Shown: positions 27,519 to 37,266, numbered from the stretch's first letter. The stretch: DNA of 64,000 nucleotides from Aquibium oceanicum (GCF_001889605.1 NZ_CP018171.1:62001-126000); one strand, 5' to 3'. Made by a program: numbers and translations. The notes: generated by a model from the letters alone, not told the origin.

Positions 27519-30500
27519 TTGCCGATTTCCAAGATCCTCGTCGCCAACCGTTCCGAAATCGCGATCCGCATCTTCCGGGCAGCCAACGAACTCGACATCC
27601 GAACGGTCGCCATCTGGGCGGAGGAGGACAAGTACTCGCTGCACCGGTTCAAGGCGGACGAATCCTATCCGATCGGCCGCGGGCCGCATCTGGCGAAGGA
27701 CATGGGGCCGATCGAGAGCTACCTGTCGATCGAGGAGGTGATGCGGGTCGCCAAGCTGTCGGGCGCGGACGCGATCCATCCCGGCTACGGACTCCTGTCG
27801 GAAAGCCCCGAATTCGCGGAAGCGTGCGCCGAGAACGGCATCGTCTTCATCGGCCCGAAGGCGGAAACGATGCGCCGGCTGGGCAACAAGGTCGCCGCGC
27901 GCAACCTTGCCATCGAGATCGGCGTGCCGGTCGTACCGGCGACCGGGCCGCTCCCGGACGATCCCGAAGCCATCAAGGCACTGGCGGCAGACGTGGGATA
28001 TCCCGTCATGCTCAAGGCTTCCTGGGGTGGCGGCGGCCGCGGCATGCGCTCGATCCGCTCGGAGGCCGACCTCCTGCGAGAGGTGACCGAGGGCAAGCGC
28101 GAGGCCAAGGCGGCATTCGGCAAGGACGAGGTCTACCTGGAAAAGCTCATCGAGCGCGCGCGCCACGTCGAAGTGCAGGTGCTGGGCGACACGCACGGAA
28201 ACGCCGTCCACCTGTTCGAGCGCGATTGCTCCATCCAGCGGCGCAACCAGAAAGTCGTTGAGCGCGCCCCCGCCCCCTACCTCTCGCAGGACCTGCGCGA
28301 CGAACTCTGCGGCTACGCCCTGAAGCTCGCCAAGGACACGGCCTACATCGGCGCCGGAACGGTCGAGTTCCTCCAGGACGCCGATACCGGGAAGTTCTAC
28401 TTCATCGAGGTCAACCCGCGCATCCAGGTCGAGCACACGGTCACGGAGGAAGTGACCGGCATCGACATCGTCAAGGCGCAGATCCACATCCTCGACGGCT
28501 TCGCCATCGGCACGCCGGAATCGGGCGTTCCCGCGCAGGCCGACATCAAGCTCAACGGCCATGCGCTCCAGTGCCGCATCACCACGGAAGACCCCGAGCA
28601 GAACTTCATCCCCGACTACGGCCGCATCACCGCCTATCGAGGCGCGACCGGCTTCGGCATCCGGCTCGACGGCGGCACGGCCTATTCCGGCGCGGTCATC
28701 ACCCGCTTCTACGATCCGCTGCTGGAGAAGGTGACCGCCTGGGCGCCGACGCCGCAGGAGGCGATCGCCCGCATGGACCGGGCGCTGCGCGAATTCCGCA
28801 TCCGCGGCGTGGCGACCAACCTGACCTTCCTCGAAGCGATCATCACCCACCCGCAGTTCCGCGACAACAGCTACACGACGCGCTTCATCGACTCCACGCC
28901 GGAGCTCTTCAATCAGGTGAAGCGGCGGGACCGCGCGACCAAGCTCCTCAATTATCTCGCCGACGTCACCGTCAACGGCCATCCGGAAGCGCGCGGGCGG
29001 CCGCGGCCGAACCCGGACGCAGCGGCCCCCGTCGTGCCCTTCGTCGGCGGCGAGGTTCCCGAGGGCAGCAAGCAGCTGCTCGACCGGCTCGGCCCCGAGA
29101 ACTTCGCGAAATGGATGCGACTCGAACAGCGGGTCCTCGTCACCGACACGACGATGCGCGACGGCCATCAGTCGCTTCTGGCGACCAGGGTGCGGACCTA
29201 CGACATCGGCCGCATCGCCGGCGCCTATGCCCGCGCGCTGCCGCAGCTCCTGTCGCTCGAATGCTGGGGCGGCGCCACGTTCGACGTCGCCATGCGCTTC
29301 CTCACCGAGGATCCTTGGGAACGGCTGGACAAGGTCCGCAAGGGCGCGCCGAACCTGCTGCTCCAGATGCTGCTCCGAGGCGCCAACGGCGTCGGCTACA
29401 CGAACTATCCCGATAACGTCGTCCGGCACTTCGTCAAGCAGGCGGCGGCGGGCGGCATCGACCTCTTCCGCGTCTTCGACTGCCTGAACTGGGTCGAGAA
29501 CATGCGCGTCGCCATGGACGCGGTGATCGAGGAAGGCAAGCTCTGCGAGGCGACGATCTGCTACACGGGCGACATCCTGGACCCCGCCCGGTCGAAGTAC
29601 GATCTCAAGTACTATGCGGCGCTGGCCAAGGAGCTGGAGGCCGCGGGCGCCCACATCATCGCGGTCAAGGACATGGCGGGGCTCCTGAAGCCGGGCGCCG
29701 CGCGGGTCCTCTTCAAGGCGCTGCGCGAGGAGACCGGGCTTCCGATCCATTTCCACACGCACGACACGTCCGGCATTTCCGCCGCCACCGTGCTCGCCGC
29801 CATCGAGAGCGGCGTGGACGCGGTCGACACGGCCATGGACGCGCTGTCGGGCGACACCTCGCAGCCCTGCCTCGGCTCGATCGCGGAGGCGCTCAAGGGA
29901 AGCGACCGCGATCCGGGGCTCGATCCGGCCTGGATTCGCAGGATCTCCTTCTACTGGGAGGCGGTGCGCAACCAGTACGCCGCCTTCGAGAGCGACCTCA
30001 AGGGACCCGCCTCGGAGGTCTACCTGCACGAAATGCCGGGTGGCCAGTTCACCAATCTCAAGGAACAGGCCCGCTCGCTCGGCCTGGAAACGCGGTGGCA
30101 CGAGGTGGCGCAGGCCTATCACGACGTCAACCTGATGTTCGGCGACATCGTCAAGGTCACGCCGTCGTCCAAGGTGGTCGGCGACATGGCGCTGATGATG
30201 GTGAGCCAGGACCTGACGGTGGCCGACGTCGAGAATCCGGCCAAGGACATCGCTTTCCCCGATTCGGTCGTCTCCATGCTGCGCGGCGATCTCGGGCAGT
30301 CGCCCGGCGGTTGGCCCGAAGCGTTGCAGAAGAAGGCGCTGAAGGGCGAGAAGCCGATCACGGTGCGGCCCGGCTCGCTGCTGAAGCCGGCCGACCTTCC
30401 GGCCGTCCGCGCCGAGGCGGAAGAGAAGCTCGGCCGCGAGATCAGCGAGTTCGAGTTCGCATCGTCGCTCATGTATCCGAAGGTGTTCGCCGATTTCGCC

Positions 30501-30980
30501 GCCGCGCAGGAGGCGTACGGCCCCGTCAGCGTGCTGCCGACGCCGACCTACTTCTACGGCATGACGCCCGAGGAGGAGATCTTCGTCGACATCGAGCGCG
30601 GCAAGACGCTGGTGATCCGCTGCCTCGCCATCGGCGAGCCGGACGAAAAGGGCATGGTGACCGTCTTCTTCGAGCTCAACGGCCAGCCGCGTCGCGTCAA
30701 GGTGCCGGACCGTGCTCACGGCGCCTCGAACGGCAAGGCGCGGCGCAAGGCCGAGCCCGGCAACGACCTGCATGTCGGTGCGCCCATGCCGGGCGTCGTC
30801 TCGACGCTCGCGATCGCCGCCGGCCAGGAGGTCAAGGCCGGCGACGTGCTCCTGTCGATCGAGGCCATGAAGATGGAGACGGCGCTGCACGCCGAACGCG
30901 ACGGCAAGATCGCCGAAGTGCTGGTGCACGCCGGGGACCAGATCGACGCCAAGGACCTGCTCGTCGTCTACGCGGAATGA
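27519..30980 (+). CDS. pyc: Pyruvate carboxylase
   Basis: This biotin enzyme of 1,153 residues carboxylates pyruvate to oxaloacetate (anaplerosis). The order is a biotin carboxylase domain (ISKILVANRSEIAIRIFRAA; ATP-grasp loop KASWGGGGRGMRS; FIEVNPRIQVEHTVTEE), a carboxyltransferase domain (VTDTTMRDGHQSLLATR; HFHTHDTSGISAATVLAAIE) and a C-terminal biotinyl domain with K1118 in SIEAMKMETA. The likely start is the TTG at 27519, giving the normal rhizobial N-terminus (PISKILVANR); no ATG fits. The length matches the family. It is monocistronic. Confidence 0.95.
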   Translation: MPISKILVANRSEIAIRIFRAANELDIRTVAIWAEEDKYSLHRFKADESYPIGRGPHLAKDMGPIESYLSIEEVMRVAKLSGADAIHPGYGLLSESPEFAEACAENGIVFIGPKAETMRRLGNKVAARNLAIEIGVPVVPATGPLPDDPEAIKALAADVGYPVMLKASWGGGGRGMRSIRSEADLLREVTEGKREAKAAFGKDEVYLEKLIERARHVEVQVLGDTHGNAVHLFERDCSIQRRNQKVVERAPAPYLSQDLRDELCGYALKLAKDTAYIGAGTVEFLQDADTGKFYFIEVNPRIQVEHTVTEEVTGIDIVKAQIHILDGFAIGTPESGVPAQADIKLNGHALQCRITTEDPEQNFIPDYGRITAYRGATGFGIRLDGGTAYSGAVITRFYDPLLEKVTAWAPTPQEAIARMDRALREFRIRGVATNLTFLEAIITHPQFRDNSYTTRFIDSTPELFNQVKRRDRATKLLNYLADVTVNGHPEARGRPRPNPDAAAPVVPFVGGEVPEGSKQLLDRLGPENFAKWMRLEQRVLVTDTTMRDGHQSLLATRVRTYDIGRIAGAYARALPQLLSLECWGGATFDVAMRFLTEDPWERLDKVRKGAPNLLLQMLLRGANGVGYTNYPDNVVRHFVKQAAAGGIDLFRVFDCLNWVENMRVAMDAVIEEGKLCEATICYTGDILDPARSKYDLKYYAALAKELEAAGAHIIAVKDMAGLLKPGAARVLFKALREETGLPIHFHTHDTSGISAATVLAAIESGVDAVDTAMDALSGDTSQPCLGSIAEALKGSDRDPGLDPAWIRRISFYWEAVRNQYAAFESDLKGPASEVYLHEMPGGQFTNLKEQARSLGLETRWHEVAQAYHDVNLMFGDIVKVTPSSKVVGDMALMMVSQDLTVADVENPAKDIAFPDSVVSMLRGDLGQSPGGWPEALQKKALKGEKPITVRPGSLLKPADLPAVRAEAEEKLGREISEFEFASSLMYPKVFADFAAAQEAYGPVSVLPTPTYFYGMTPEEEIFVDIERGKTLVIRCLAIGEPDEKGMVTVFFELNGQPRRVKVPDRAHGASNGKARRKAEPGNDLHVGAPMPGVVSTLAIAAGQEVKAGDVLLSIEAMKMETALHAERDGKIAEVLVHAGDQIDAKDLLVVYAE

Positions 30981-31004
30981 AAAGGGGCCGCGCGAGGCGG
31001 CCCC
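30979..31004 (-). terminator. Rho-independent terminator after the transglycosylase gene
   Basis: On the minus strand GGGGCCGC pairs with GCGGCCCC around the loop CTCGC and is followed by TTTTC. The hairpin lies between the convergent pyc and transglycosylase genes, so it may also slow pyc transcripts, although that side lacks a T-run. Confidence 0.8.
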
Positions 31005-31034
31005 TGATATGCGTCGTTCGAGCGCGGCGGCTCG

Positions 31035-31841
31035 TCAGCCGTCGATCTGCTGCGCCATGATGGCGATCGCCTTCTGGTAGACCGTGGCCGCGTTCCAGCC
31101 TTGGATGGCGCGATAGTTCGGCTGGCCGGGCTGGTAGCCCGCGCCCGCGCGCCAGCCATGGGCGCGCAGGAAATTCGCGGTCGAAGCAAGCGCATCGGCG
31201 GTCGAGCCGACGAGATCGATGCGGCCGTTGCCGTCGCCGTCCACCCCGTAGCGCAGGATGCTGCCAGGCAGGAACTGGGTCTGGCCGAGTTCGCCATGCT
31301 TGGCGCCGACGGAATTCCCCGACACGACGCCACGGTCCACGAGTTGCAGCGCCGCGATCAGATGTCCGGTGAAGAACTCCGAGCGCCGGCAATCATATGC
31401 GAGCGTGGCGGTGGCGGAGATCAGGTTCGTGTCGCCCATGAAGCCACCGAAGGCCGTTTCCATGCCCCAGATGGCGATCAGCGGACCGGCGGGAACGCCG
31501 TAGCGAGCCTCGAGATTGGCGAAGAGTTTCGCATTCTGCGCCTTCAGCCGCTTGCCCTTGGCGACGATGGTGGTGGCGCCGCGAACCTGCATGAACTTCT
31601 CGAGCGAGTACTTGAAGCTCTTCTGGCCGCGATCGGCGTTGATCGTGCTTTGCGAATAGCGCGCGCCCTGCAACGCCGCCAATCCGCGCTGTCCGACGCC
31701 GGCCCTGGCGGCCTCCCCCGCCATCTGTTGTTTCCAGTTGTCGAACCCGGCCGAAGTATTGCCGCAAGTGGCCGCGTGCGCAGTTCCTGTCGCCAGTCCC
31801 AGCGCCAGGAGCGCTGCCGCGAAAATTCCGCCTTTCGGCAT
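31035..31841 (-). CDS. Lytic murein transglycosylase, MltB family
   Basis: This 268-residue periplasmic enzyme cleaves peptidoglycan with formation of 1,6-anhydro-muramyl ends. It has a signal peptide (IFAAALLALGLATGTAHA), and the MltB/SltB domain is seen in YGVPAGPLIAIWGMETAFGG, with the catalytic glutamate in the GMETAFG context, then KHGELGQTQFLPGSILRYGV and DLVGSTADALASTANFLRAH. There is no lipobox cysteine after the signal, so it is probably soluble. It is convergent with pyc and divergent from the amine oxidase. Confidence 0.92.
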   Translation of the reverse strand: MPKGGIFAAALLALGLATGTAHAATCGNTSAGFDNWKQQMAGEAARAGVGQRGLAALQGARYSQSTINADRGQKSFKYSLEKFMQVRGATTIVAKGKRLKAQNAKLFANLEARYGVPAGPLIAIWGMETAFGGFMGDTNLISATATLAYDCRRSEFFTGHLIAALQLVDRGVVSGNSVGAKHGELGQTQFLPGSILRYGVDGDGNGRIDLVGSTADALASTANFLRAHGWRAGAGYQPGQPNYRAIQGWNAATVYQKAIAIMAQQIDG

Positions 31842-32005
31842 TTATGCCATCTCCATCTTTCGCAAGATGCACCTGACCGGGACGCGCCCGTCGCAGTGCA
31901 TCCGATGATAAAACCGGTGCGGAATACTGTTTGCCCATTCCCGCACGTGCGCCAATGGCACACAATCACGTCCAATCTTTGTCATATCGAAACGGGAATG
32001 GCGAG

Positions 32006-33238
32006 ATGGGCGATGTCGACGTGGTTATCGTGGGAGCGGGCTCGGCAGGCCTGTCGGCAGCGAAAGCGGTACGGGCCGCAGGGCGGAGTTTCATCGTCGT
32101 CGAGGCGATGGACCGGATCGGCGGCCGCGCCTGGACCACGAGCGATGATTTCGGCGTTCCCTTCGACATAGGTTGCGCTTGGCTCCATGCCGGCGACCGC
32201 AACCCCTACTACGCGGATGCCCAGGCGGCGAAATGGACGCTCTACCATCACGACATGAACCTCGATCACCTCTACTACGGCAACCGCAAGGCAAGCGAGG
32301 AGGAAGAGGCCGAGGTGCGCAAGGCCGATGGCACGCTCTCGCAACTGCTCGAAAGCCATTCTTCCGACGACGACCGGCTGTCTTCGCTCCTGGCGAAGGG
32401 GCATGCGGTGCGGGCGGCGGCCACTTTCTCCGGCCCCATGGACTTCGGCAAGGACGACGACGAGATCTCGATCGCCGACTTTCGCGCGGCGGCCGATCTC
32501 GATCCGAACTATTTTACCAAAGAAGGATTCGGGGCGCTGGTGGCGCAGTTCGGAGCGGACGTGCCGGTGGAGCTTTCGGCCCCCGTCACGAAAATCCGCT
32601 GGGACCTGCCTGGCGTGGCGGTGGAAACCGCCAAGGGCACGATCCGGGCAAAGGCGGCAATCGTGACAGCTTCCCCGGCGGTCCTGGCCTATGAAGAGAT
32701 CGCGTTCGATCCGGCCCTGCCAGACGCCTACGAGGAAGCATTCTTCGACCTGCCGATGGGCATGCTCACCAAGATCCCGATCGAGATCAAGGACACGCGG
32801 CTCGGTTTGGCCGCCTTCGACGACCTGCTCATCGAGCGCCATGCGCGCCATGACATCTTCTTCCTGTGCTTTCCCTTCGACCTCGACCTGATGGTTGGTT
32901 TCGTCGGCGGCGATTTCGCCTGGGAGATGTCCGTTGCAGGAGAGGCCGCGGGCGTCGATTTCGTCGTCGACCGGCTTTGCAGCATCTTCGGCAGCGACGT
33001 GAAGATGCATGTCGGTCGCTCGATGATGACCAATTGGGGCGCCGAGAAGTATGTCCGCGGCGCCTATGCCGCGGCACGGCCCGGTAAGGCGAAGGCGCGC
33101 GAGACGCTGTCGCGGCCCCTCGCCGATCGTATCTGGTTCGCAGGCGAGCACCTGGCCGGACCGCTGATCCAGACGTGCGGCGGCGCGCGGCTGTCGGGCG
33201 AGGCGGTGGCGCGCGAGGTTCTGAGGACGCTCGGCTGA
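32006..33238 (+). CDS. Flavin-containing amine oxidase family protein
   Basis: This 410-residue FAD protein has the dinucleotide-binding motif VVIVGAGSAGLSAAKAVRAAG and the amine-oxidase element VEAMDRIGGRAWTT. The C-terminal flavin-binding stretch is RIWFAGEHLAGPLIQTCGGA. It resembles the monoamine oxidase/polyamine oxidase superfamily, so an amine or amino acid substrate is likely but not identifiable. The frame begins at 31931, yet the ATG at 32006 is the one that starts just before the Rossmann strand. It carries no signal peptide. Confidence 0.87.
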   Translation: MGDVDVVIVGAGSAGLSAAKAVRAAGRSFIVVEAMDRIGGRAWTTSDDFGVPFDIGCAWLHAGDRNPYYADAQAAKWTLYHHDMNLDHLYYGNRKASEEEEAEVRKADGTLSQLLESHSSDDDRLSSLLAKGHAVRAAATFSGPMDFGKDDDEISIADFRAAADLDPNYFTKEGFGALVAQFGADVPVELSAPVTKIRWDLPGVAVETAKGTIRAKAAIVTASPAVLAYEEIAFDPALPDAYEEAFFDLPMGMLTKIPIEIKDTRLGLAAFDDLLIERHARHDIFFLCFPFDLDLMVGFVGGDFAWEMSVAGEAAGVDFVVDRLCSIFGSDVKMHVGRSMMTNWGAEKYVRGAYAAARPGKAKARETLSRPLADRIWFAGEHLAGPLIQTCGGARLSGEAVAREVLRTLG

Positions 33239-33374
33239 CGAGTTTTCGCGGCGGGAGGATTGGCGCGGCCCAGATTCAGCGGGGGCCACTCGTCGGCGAA
33301 ATCATCTCCTCCACGGCGAATTGGCCACACCCGTCTTGCACAGGCGGCGCAGCCGGCGCTATGGTTAACGAATT

Positions 33375-33884
33375 ATGAAGACGAAGCTTACCATCGACAT
33401 CCGCCGTGCCGAGGAAAAGGACGCCTCGGCGATCGCGGACGTGCATATGGAAGCATGGCTCGGCGCCTATTCAGGCATCATCCCGCATCGCGCCCTGACG
33501 AAGATGGTGAACCGGCGCGGCAGCGACTGGTGGCGCAACGCGATTCGTCGCGCCTCGGCCATCCTGGTCGTCGAGATCGGCGACGTGGTGGCCGGCTATG
33601 CCACGATGGGCCGCAACCGGGCTCGTGAACTGCCGCAGCAGGGCGAGATCTACGAACTCTATCTCCGGCCGGAGTATCAGGGCGTCGGCCTGGGCACGCG
33701 GCTGTTCGACGCCGCGCGCGAAAAGCTCTCCCGCCACGGGCTGAAGGGGCTGGTCGTCTGGGCGCTTGAGGAAAACGACGGCGCGCTATCCTTCTATCAG
33801 GGCACCGGCGGCCGCGACGTCGCCGAGGGGATCGAAGTCTTTGACCAGAAGGCTCTCAAGAAGGTCGCCTTCGTCTGGGAATGA
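33375..33884 (+). CDS. GNAT family N-acetyltransferase
   Basis: This 169-residue protein has the GNAT fold: N-terminal IRRAEEKDASAIADVHMEAW, a central strand, and motif A with the acetyl-CoA pyrophosphate loop in LYLRPEYQGVGLGTRLFDAA (Q/R-x-x-G-x-G/A). Motif B follows in GLKGLVVWALEENDGALSFY, and a tyrosine sits in the last helix. The acceptor substrate is unknown. It stands alone between the amine oxidase and ppa genes. Confidence 0.88.
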   Translation: MKTKLTIDIRRAEEKDASAIADVHMEAWLGAYSGIIPHRALTKMVNRRGSDWWRNAIRRASAILVVEIGDVVAGYATMGRNRARELPQQGEIYELYLRPEYQGVGLGTRLFDAAREKLSRHGLKGLVVWALEENDGALSFYQGTGGRDVAEGIEVFDQKALKKVAFVWE

Positions 33885-33986
33885 GTCCGGCCGCGGACTG
33901 ACCGCAACCGAAATCCTCCCGTTCGCCAGCTTGCGCTGCACTGCACAAAAGGCTATGCGCCTGCGCATTCCCCTGGAGTTCGCACC

Positions 33987-34520
33987 ATGCGCATAGAAGC
34001 CATCTCGATCGGCAACAATCCCCCCGAAGACGTCAACGTCATCATCGAAGTGCCGGTCGGCGGGCAGCCGATCAAGTACGAGATGGACAAGAAGGCCGGA
34101 ACGCTGATCGTCGACCGCTTCCTCTATACCCCTATGACCTATCCGGGGAACTACGGCTTCGTGCCCCACACGCTGTCGGGCGACGGCGATCCGATCGACG
34201 TGCTGGTCTGCAATACGCGCGAACTGATCCCGGGCTGCGTCATCAACGTGCGGCCGATCGGCGTCCTGATCATGGAGGACAATGCAGGCCAGGACGAGAA
34301 GGTAATCGCGGTCCCTTCCGCTCATCTGACGCGCCGCTACGAGAAGGTCTTCAACTACACCGACCTGCCGGAGATCACTCTGCAGCAGGTCGAGCACTTC
34401 TTTGAGCACTACAAGGATCTGGAGCCCGGCAAATGGGTGAAGATCGGTGGCTGGCACGATGCCGAGACGGCGAAGACCATGATCGTCGAGGCGATCGAGC
34501 GGGCGAAGACCGCGGCCTGA
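33987..34520 (+). CDS. ppa: Inorganic pyrophosphatase
   Basis: This 177-residue soluble family I pyrophosphatase hydrolyses PPi to two phosphates, driving biosynthesis. Conserved active-site stretches are [32 protein letters not shown] and the [12 protein letters not shown] signature, whose aspartates bind metal; a later [13 protein letters not shown] segment completes the site. The length matches the bacterial hexameric enzymes. It is convergent with the exported-protein gene. Confidence 0.96.
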   Translation: MRIEAISIGNNPPEDVNVIIEVPVGGQPIKYEMDKKAGTLIVDRFLYTPMTYPGNYGFVPHTLSGDGDPIDVLVCNTRELIPGCVINVRPIGVLIMEDNAGQDEKVIAVPSAHLTRRYEKVFNYTDLPEITLQQVEHFFEHYKDLEPGKWVKIGGWHDAETAKTMIVEAIERAKTAA

Positions 34521-34529
34521 CCGCGTCGC

Positions 34530-35150
34530 TCAGTTCGCAGTCCGGTTGAACGAGGGGACCGGCACGGTCCCCTGGTCGATCGTCGGCTGGTCGGCATCGC
34601 AGATGAAATCCCGAACCACGTTGTCGGCGATGTAGCGCGCCTTCTCGTTGGCGTTCTCGTTTCCGGTCGCCACCACGTAACCGACCGCGCAGCCCTGTCG
34701 CTCGGCGGGCTGTCCGACTTTTGCGACCACGAGGACCTCGATCTGCCCGCCCCCGTCGTCCGGTTCGCTGACGAACCAGCGATGGATGGTGGCGAAGGGC
34801 ATCCGACGCTCTCCCGCAGTTTCGATGCGCCATTCCACCGTCGGTCCCGTCGAGTTGAAGGCGTCGAAGCTTTCCCAGGCGGGGGCGAGGTCGCCGGCCG
34901 GCGGAAAGCCGTAGAAGAGGGATTCCCGGGCGTCGCCGTAATAGAGGAAGATAGGATAGCCCCGGTATCCGTCGCACACCATGTTCGCCCAATCTCCGCC
35001 TTCGTCGGGCTCGGCGGCCGCGAAGGTGGTGCATGTCGTTTCCGGATCTAGTTTGGTGTAGGCGCTGACGATGCCGTCCGCTGACGCCGGCAAGACGCCG
35101 AGAAACAGGACGGCGAGCGCGGCTGCGTATCCTGCCTCTCGTGCGACCAT
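34530..35150 (-). CDS. Hypothetical exported protein
   Basis: This 206-residue protein has a signal peptide (GYAAALAVLFLGVLPASA, cleaved before DGIVSAYT). The mature part has four cysteines (TTCTTF, MVCDGY, QGCAVG, FICDAD), consistent with two disulfides, and aromatic-rich strands such as YPIFLYYGDARESLFYGFPP. I do not recognise the family. The frame starts at 35177, but the ATG at 35150 has GGGAGGAA upstream. It is 9 bp from ppa, convergent. Confidence 0.8.
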   Translation of the reverse strand: MVAREAGYAAALAVLFLGVLPASADGIVSAYTKLDPETTCTTFAAAEPDEGGDWANMVCDGYRGYPIFLYYGDARESLFYGFPPAGDLAPAWESFDAFNSTGPTVEWRIETAGERRMPFATIHRWFVSEPDDGGGQIEVLVVAKVGQPAERQGCAVGYVVATGNENANEKARYIADNVVRDFICDADQPTIDQGTVPVPSFNRTAN

Positions 35151-35220
35151 GAGACGTTCCTCCCTTCCTGCGTTCACGAAGACTATTCGGGAACGGGGAC
35201 GTTGAGAAGCGGGACCGTCG

Positions 35221-35544
35221 CTATCTTCCGGATGACGCCGCCAAGGCTCTCAGCTTGCGGACGATATCGCCTTCGTCGCCCGTGACCCTCAGCGTCTTCA
35301 GGCGCGCGGTGGCGCCGCTGGCGACCGAGACCTGCCCCTTGGGGATACCCAGCGCATGCGCCAGAAGTTTTTCGAGCGCCTTGTTCGCCGCGCCCTTCTC
35401 GGGAGCCGCGCGCACGCGCGCCTTCAGATGGGCACGTCCGTCCGCCGTCTCCTCGACCCCTTCGATCGCGTCGGCGCCGCCGCGCGGCGTCAGCCGGATG
35501 AAAACATCCGCGCCGCCGGAGGCTGTTCGGAAGAAATCCGGCAA
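35221..35544 (-). CDS. DUF167 (YggU) family protein
   Basis: This 107-residue protein carries the DUF167 core: VFIRLTPRGGADAIEGVEE, HLKARVRAAPEKGAANKALE and a final KTLRVTGDEGD. The family is small, cytosolic and of unknown function, often next to yggT. It starts 6 bp after the yggT stop, so the two form an operon. Confidence 0.88.
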   Translation of the reverse strand: MPDFFRTASGGADVFIRLTPRGGADAIEGVEETADGRAHLKARVRAAPEKGAANKALEKLLAHALGIPKGQVSVASGATARLKTLRVTGDEGDIVRKLRALAASSGR

Positions 35545-35550
35545 GGCGCC

Positions 35551-35841
35551 TCAGATGATGGCCGGGGCCAGGGTCGTCAGAATGAACTGCCGGACGAAGA
35601 ACAGGATCAGAAGCAGGATGATCGGCGAGATGTCTATGCCGCCGAGATCGGGGAGGATGCGCCGGATTGGCCGCAGCGCCGGTTCGGTGACCCGGAAGAG
35701 GAAATCGCCGATCGTCGCGACGAACTGGTTGCGGCCGTTGATCACGTTGAATGCGAAAAGCCAGGAGAAGATCGCGGATGCGATGATCATCCACCAGTAG
35801 ATGTCGATCGCGAGGACGAGGGTCTGGATAAGCGCAACCAT
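35551..35841 (-). CDS. YggT family membrane protein
   Basis: This 96-residue integral membrane protein has two hydrophobic segments ([20 protein letters not shown] and [20 protein letters not shown]) flanking the family signature [20 protein letters not shown]. YggT proteins have been linked to osmotic or ion homeostasis and, in other bacteria, to division-site membranes; the role here is unknown. The gene sits at the end of a much longer antisense frame to asd; the ATG at 35841 marks the real start. Confidence 0.88.
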   Translation of the reverse strand: MVALIQTLVLAIDIYWWMIIASAIFSWLFAFNVINGRNQFVATIGDFLFRVTEPALRPIRRILPDLGGIDISPIILLLILFFVRQFILTTLAPAII

Positions 35842-35946
35842 GCCGGTCTCCGATGATTTGCCGTGATGTAGACACTGGGCGGCGTCCGGGCAAGTCCGCA
35901 GCCGTTTCCGGACTCTCACTTGCCCCCTTCGGCGCGAGGCTTCGCA

Positions 35947-35975
35947 TTGACTTTTTCGAGAAAAGGGCGCTAGAA
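35947..35975 (+). promoter_or_regulatory. Candidate promoter of the asd leader transcript
   Basis: TTGACT (35947-35952), a 17-base spacer and CTAGAA (35970-35975) fit the alphaproteobacterial housekeeping promoter. Transcription would start near 35982, only some 17 bases before the small leader reading frame. Confidence 0.55.
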
Positions 35976-35998
35976 GCGGCACGTTTTCGGAGCAGACA

Positions 35999-36124
35999 AT
36001 GCGCGGCCTCACCATGGCTCTTCTTTCGTTCGGCGGCACCGGCTGGTTTTCCGGCGGCGGTCGCGCGCGCATCGTTTCCACCACGAAAAAATCCCCGGCC
36101 AAAACGACCGTCACCACGGTCTGA
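35999..36124 (+). CDS. Candidate Thr/Lys-rich leader peptide upstream of asd
   Basis: This is a 41-residue reading frame with GGAG six bases before its ATG. It ends with [15 protein letters not shown]: seven threonines and three lysines in the last 15 residues. Threonine and lysine are end products of the pathway that Asd opens. It lies just behind a promoter and is followed by GC-rich hairpins and then asd. This is the layout of an attenuator leader such as thrL, although here control would be of translation because no T-run follows. The coding status is not proven; a chance frame is possible. Confidence 0.45.
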   Translation: MRGLTMALLSFGGTGWFSGGGRARIVSTTKKSPAKTTVTTV

Positions 36125-36142
36125 CCACCCTCGGCCTGCTCG

Positions 36143-36223
36143 CCCTCTCCCGGGTCCGGCCCGGGGAGAAGCCCGCAAGGCCAGCGGGCGCCATCCAAGC
36201 CAGGCAGCGGAGAGGGACAGGAG
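36143..36223 (+). promoter_or_regulatory. Candidate alternative hairpins in the asd leader
   Basis: The stretch CCCTCTCC (36143-36150) can pair either locally, in the hairpin CTCCCGGG with CCCGGGGAG, or with GGAGAGGG (36209-36216), which touches the asd ribosome site ACAGGAG (36217-36223). A separate hairpin GCCCGC/GCGGGC occupies 36171-36189. The exclusive pairings could switch translation of asd according to ribosome position on the leader frame. Confidence 0.4.
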
Positions 36224-36231
36224 TTCAAGAC

Positions 36232-37266
36232 ATGGGTTTCAAGATCGCAGTCGCCGGCGCGACCGGCAATGTCGGCCGCGAGATGCTCAACATCCTCGAG
36301 GAGCGCGGCTTCCCCGCCGACGAGGTGGTGGCGCTCGCCTCCCGCCGCTCGTTCGGCACGGAAGTCTCCTACGGCGACCGGACGCTGAAGGTGAAGACGC
36401 TCGACACCTACGACTTTTCCGACACCGACATCTGCCTGATGTCGGCCGGCGGCAACGTCTCCAAGGAGCATTCGCCGCGCATCGGCAGGCAGGGCTGCGT
36501 GGTGATCGACAACTCCTCGGCCTGGCGCTACGACCAGGACGTGCCGCTGGTCGTGCCGGAGGTCAATCCGGACGCCATCGACGGCTTCACCCGCAAGAAC
36601 ATCATCGCCAATCCCAACTGCTCGACCGCGCAGCTGGTGGTGGCGCTGAAGCCGCTGCATGACGCCGCCAAGATCACGCGCGTGGTGGTGTCGACCTACC
36701 AGTCCGTCTCCGGCGCGGGCAAGGACGGCATGGATGAACTTTTCACCCAGACCCGCGCCGTCTACGTCGCCGATCCGGTGGAATCGAAGAAGTTCACCAA
36801 GCGCATCGCCTTCAACGTCATTCCGCACATCGACGTCTTCATGGAGGACGGCTACACCAAGGAAGAGTGGAAGATGATGGCGGAGACGAAGAAGATCCTC
36901 GACCCGAAGATCAAGCTCACCGCGACCTGTGTGCGTGTGCCGGTCTTCATCGGCCACTCCGAGGCAGTCAACGTCGAGTTCGAGAGGCCGATCTCCGCCG
37001 AGGAGGCACGCGACATCCTGCGCGACGCGCCGGGCTGCCTCGTGATCGACAAGCGCGAGGACGGCGGCTACATCACCCCGCTTGAATCGGCGGGCGAGGA
37101 CGCGACCTACATCTCGCGCATCCGCGAGGACATCACGGTTGAGAACGGCCTGTCGATGTGGGTGGTCTCGGACAATCTGCGCAAGGGCGCGGCGCTCAAC
37201 GCCATCCAGATCGCCGAACTCCTGGTCGCGCGCGGACTGATCCAGCCGAAGAAGCAGGCGGCCTGA
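36232..37266 (+). CDS. asd: Aspartate-semialdehyde dehydrogenase
   Basis: This 344-residue enzyme reduces aspartyl-4-phosphate to aspartate 4-semialdehyde with NADPH, the branch step to lysine/diaminopimelate, threonine and methionine. The NADP-binding loop is [20 protein letters not shown], the catalytic cysteine is C130 in NPNCSTAQL, and the conserved histidine is in [14 protein letters not shown]. The start at 36232 follows ACAGGAG. The 390-bp gap before it holds the candidate leader. Confidence 0.96.
   Translation: MGFKIAVAGATGNVGREMLNILEERGFPADEVVALASRRSFGTEVSYGDRTLKVKTLDTYDFSDTDICLMSAGGNVSKEHSPRIGRQGCVVIDNSSAWRYDQDVPLVVPEVNPDAIDGFTRKNIIANPNCSTAQLVVALKPLHDAAKITRVVVSTYQSVSGAGKDGMDELFTQTRAVYVADPVESKKFTKRIAFNVIPHIDVFMEDGYTKEEWKMMAETKKILDPKIKLTATCVRVPVFIGHSEAVNVEFERPISAEEARDILRDAPGCLVIDKREDGGYITPLESAGEDATYISRIREDITVENGLSMWVVSDNLRKGAALNAIQIAELLVARGLIQPKKQAA

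Noticed and set aside
27474-30929. A 1,151-codon frame antisense to pyc.
   Set aside because: The product is low-complexity Arg/Asp/His-rich; pyc on the other strand accounts for all coding signal.
30984-31004. A terminator for pyc on the plus strand.
   Set aside because: The hairpin lacks a T-run on that strand; it fits the minus-strand transglycosylase gene better.
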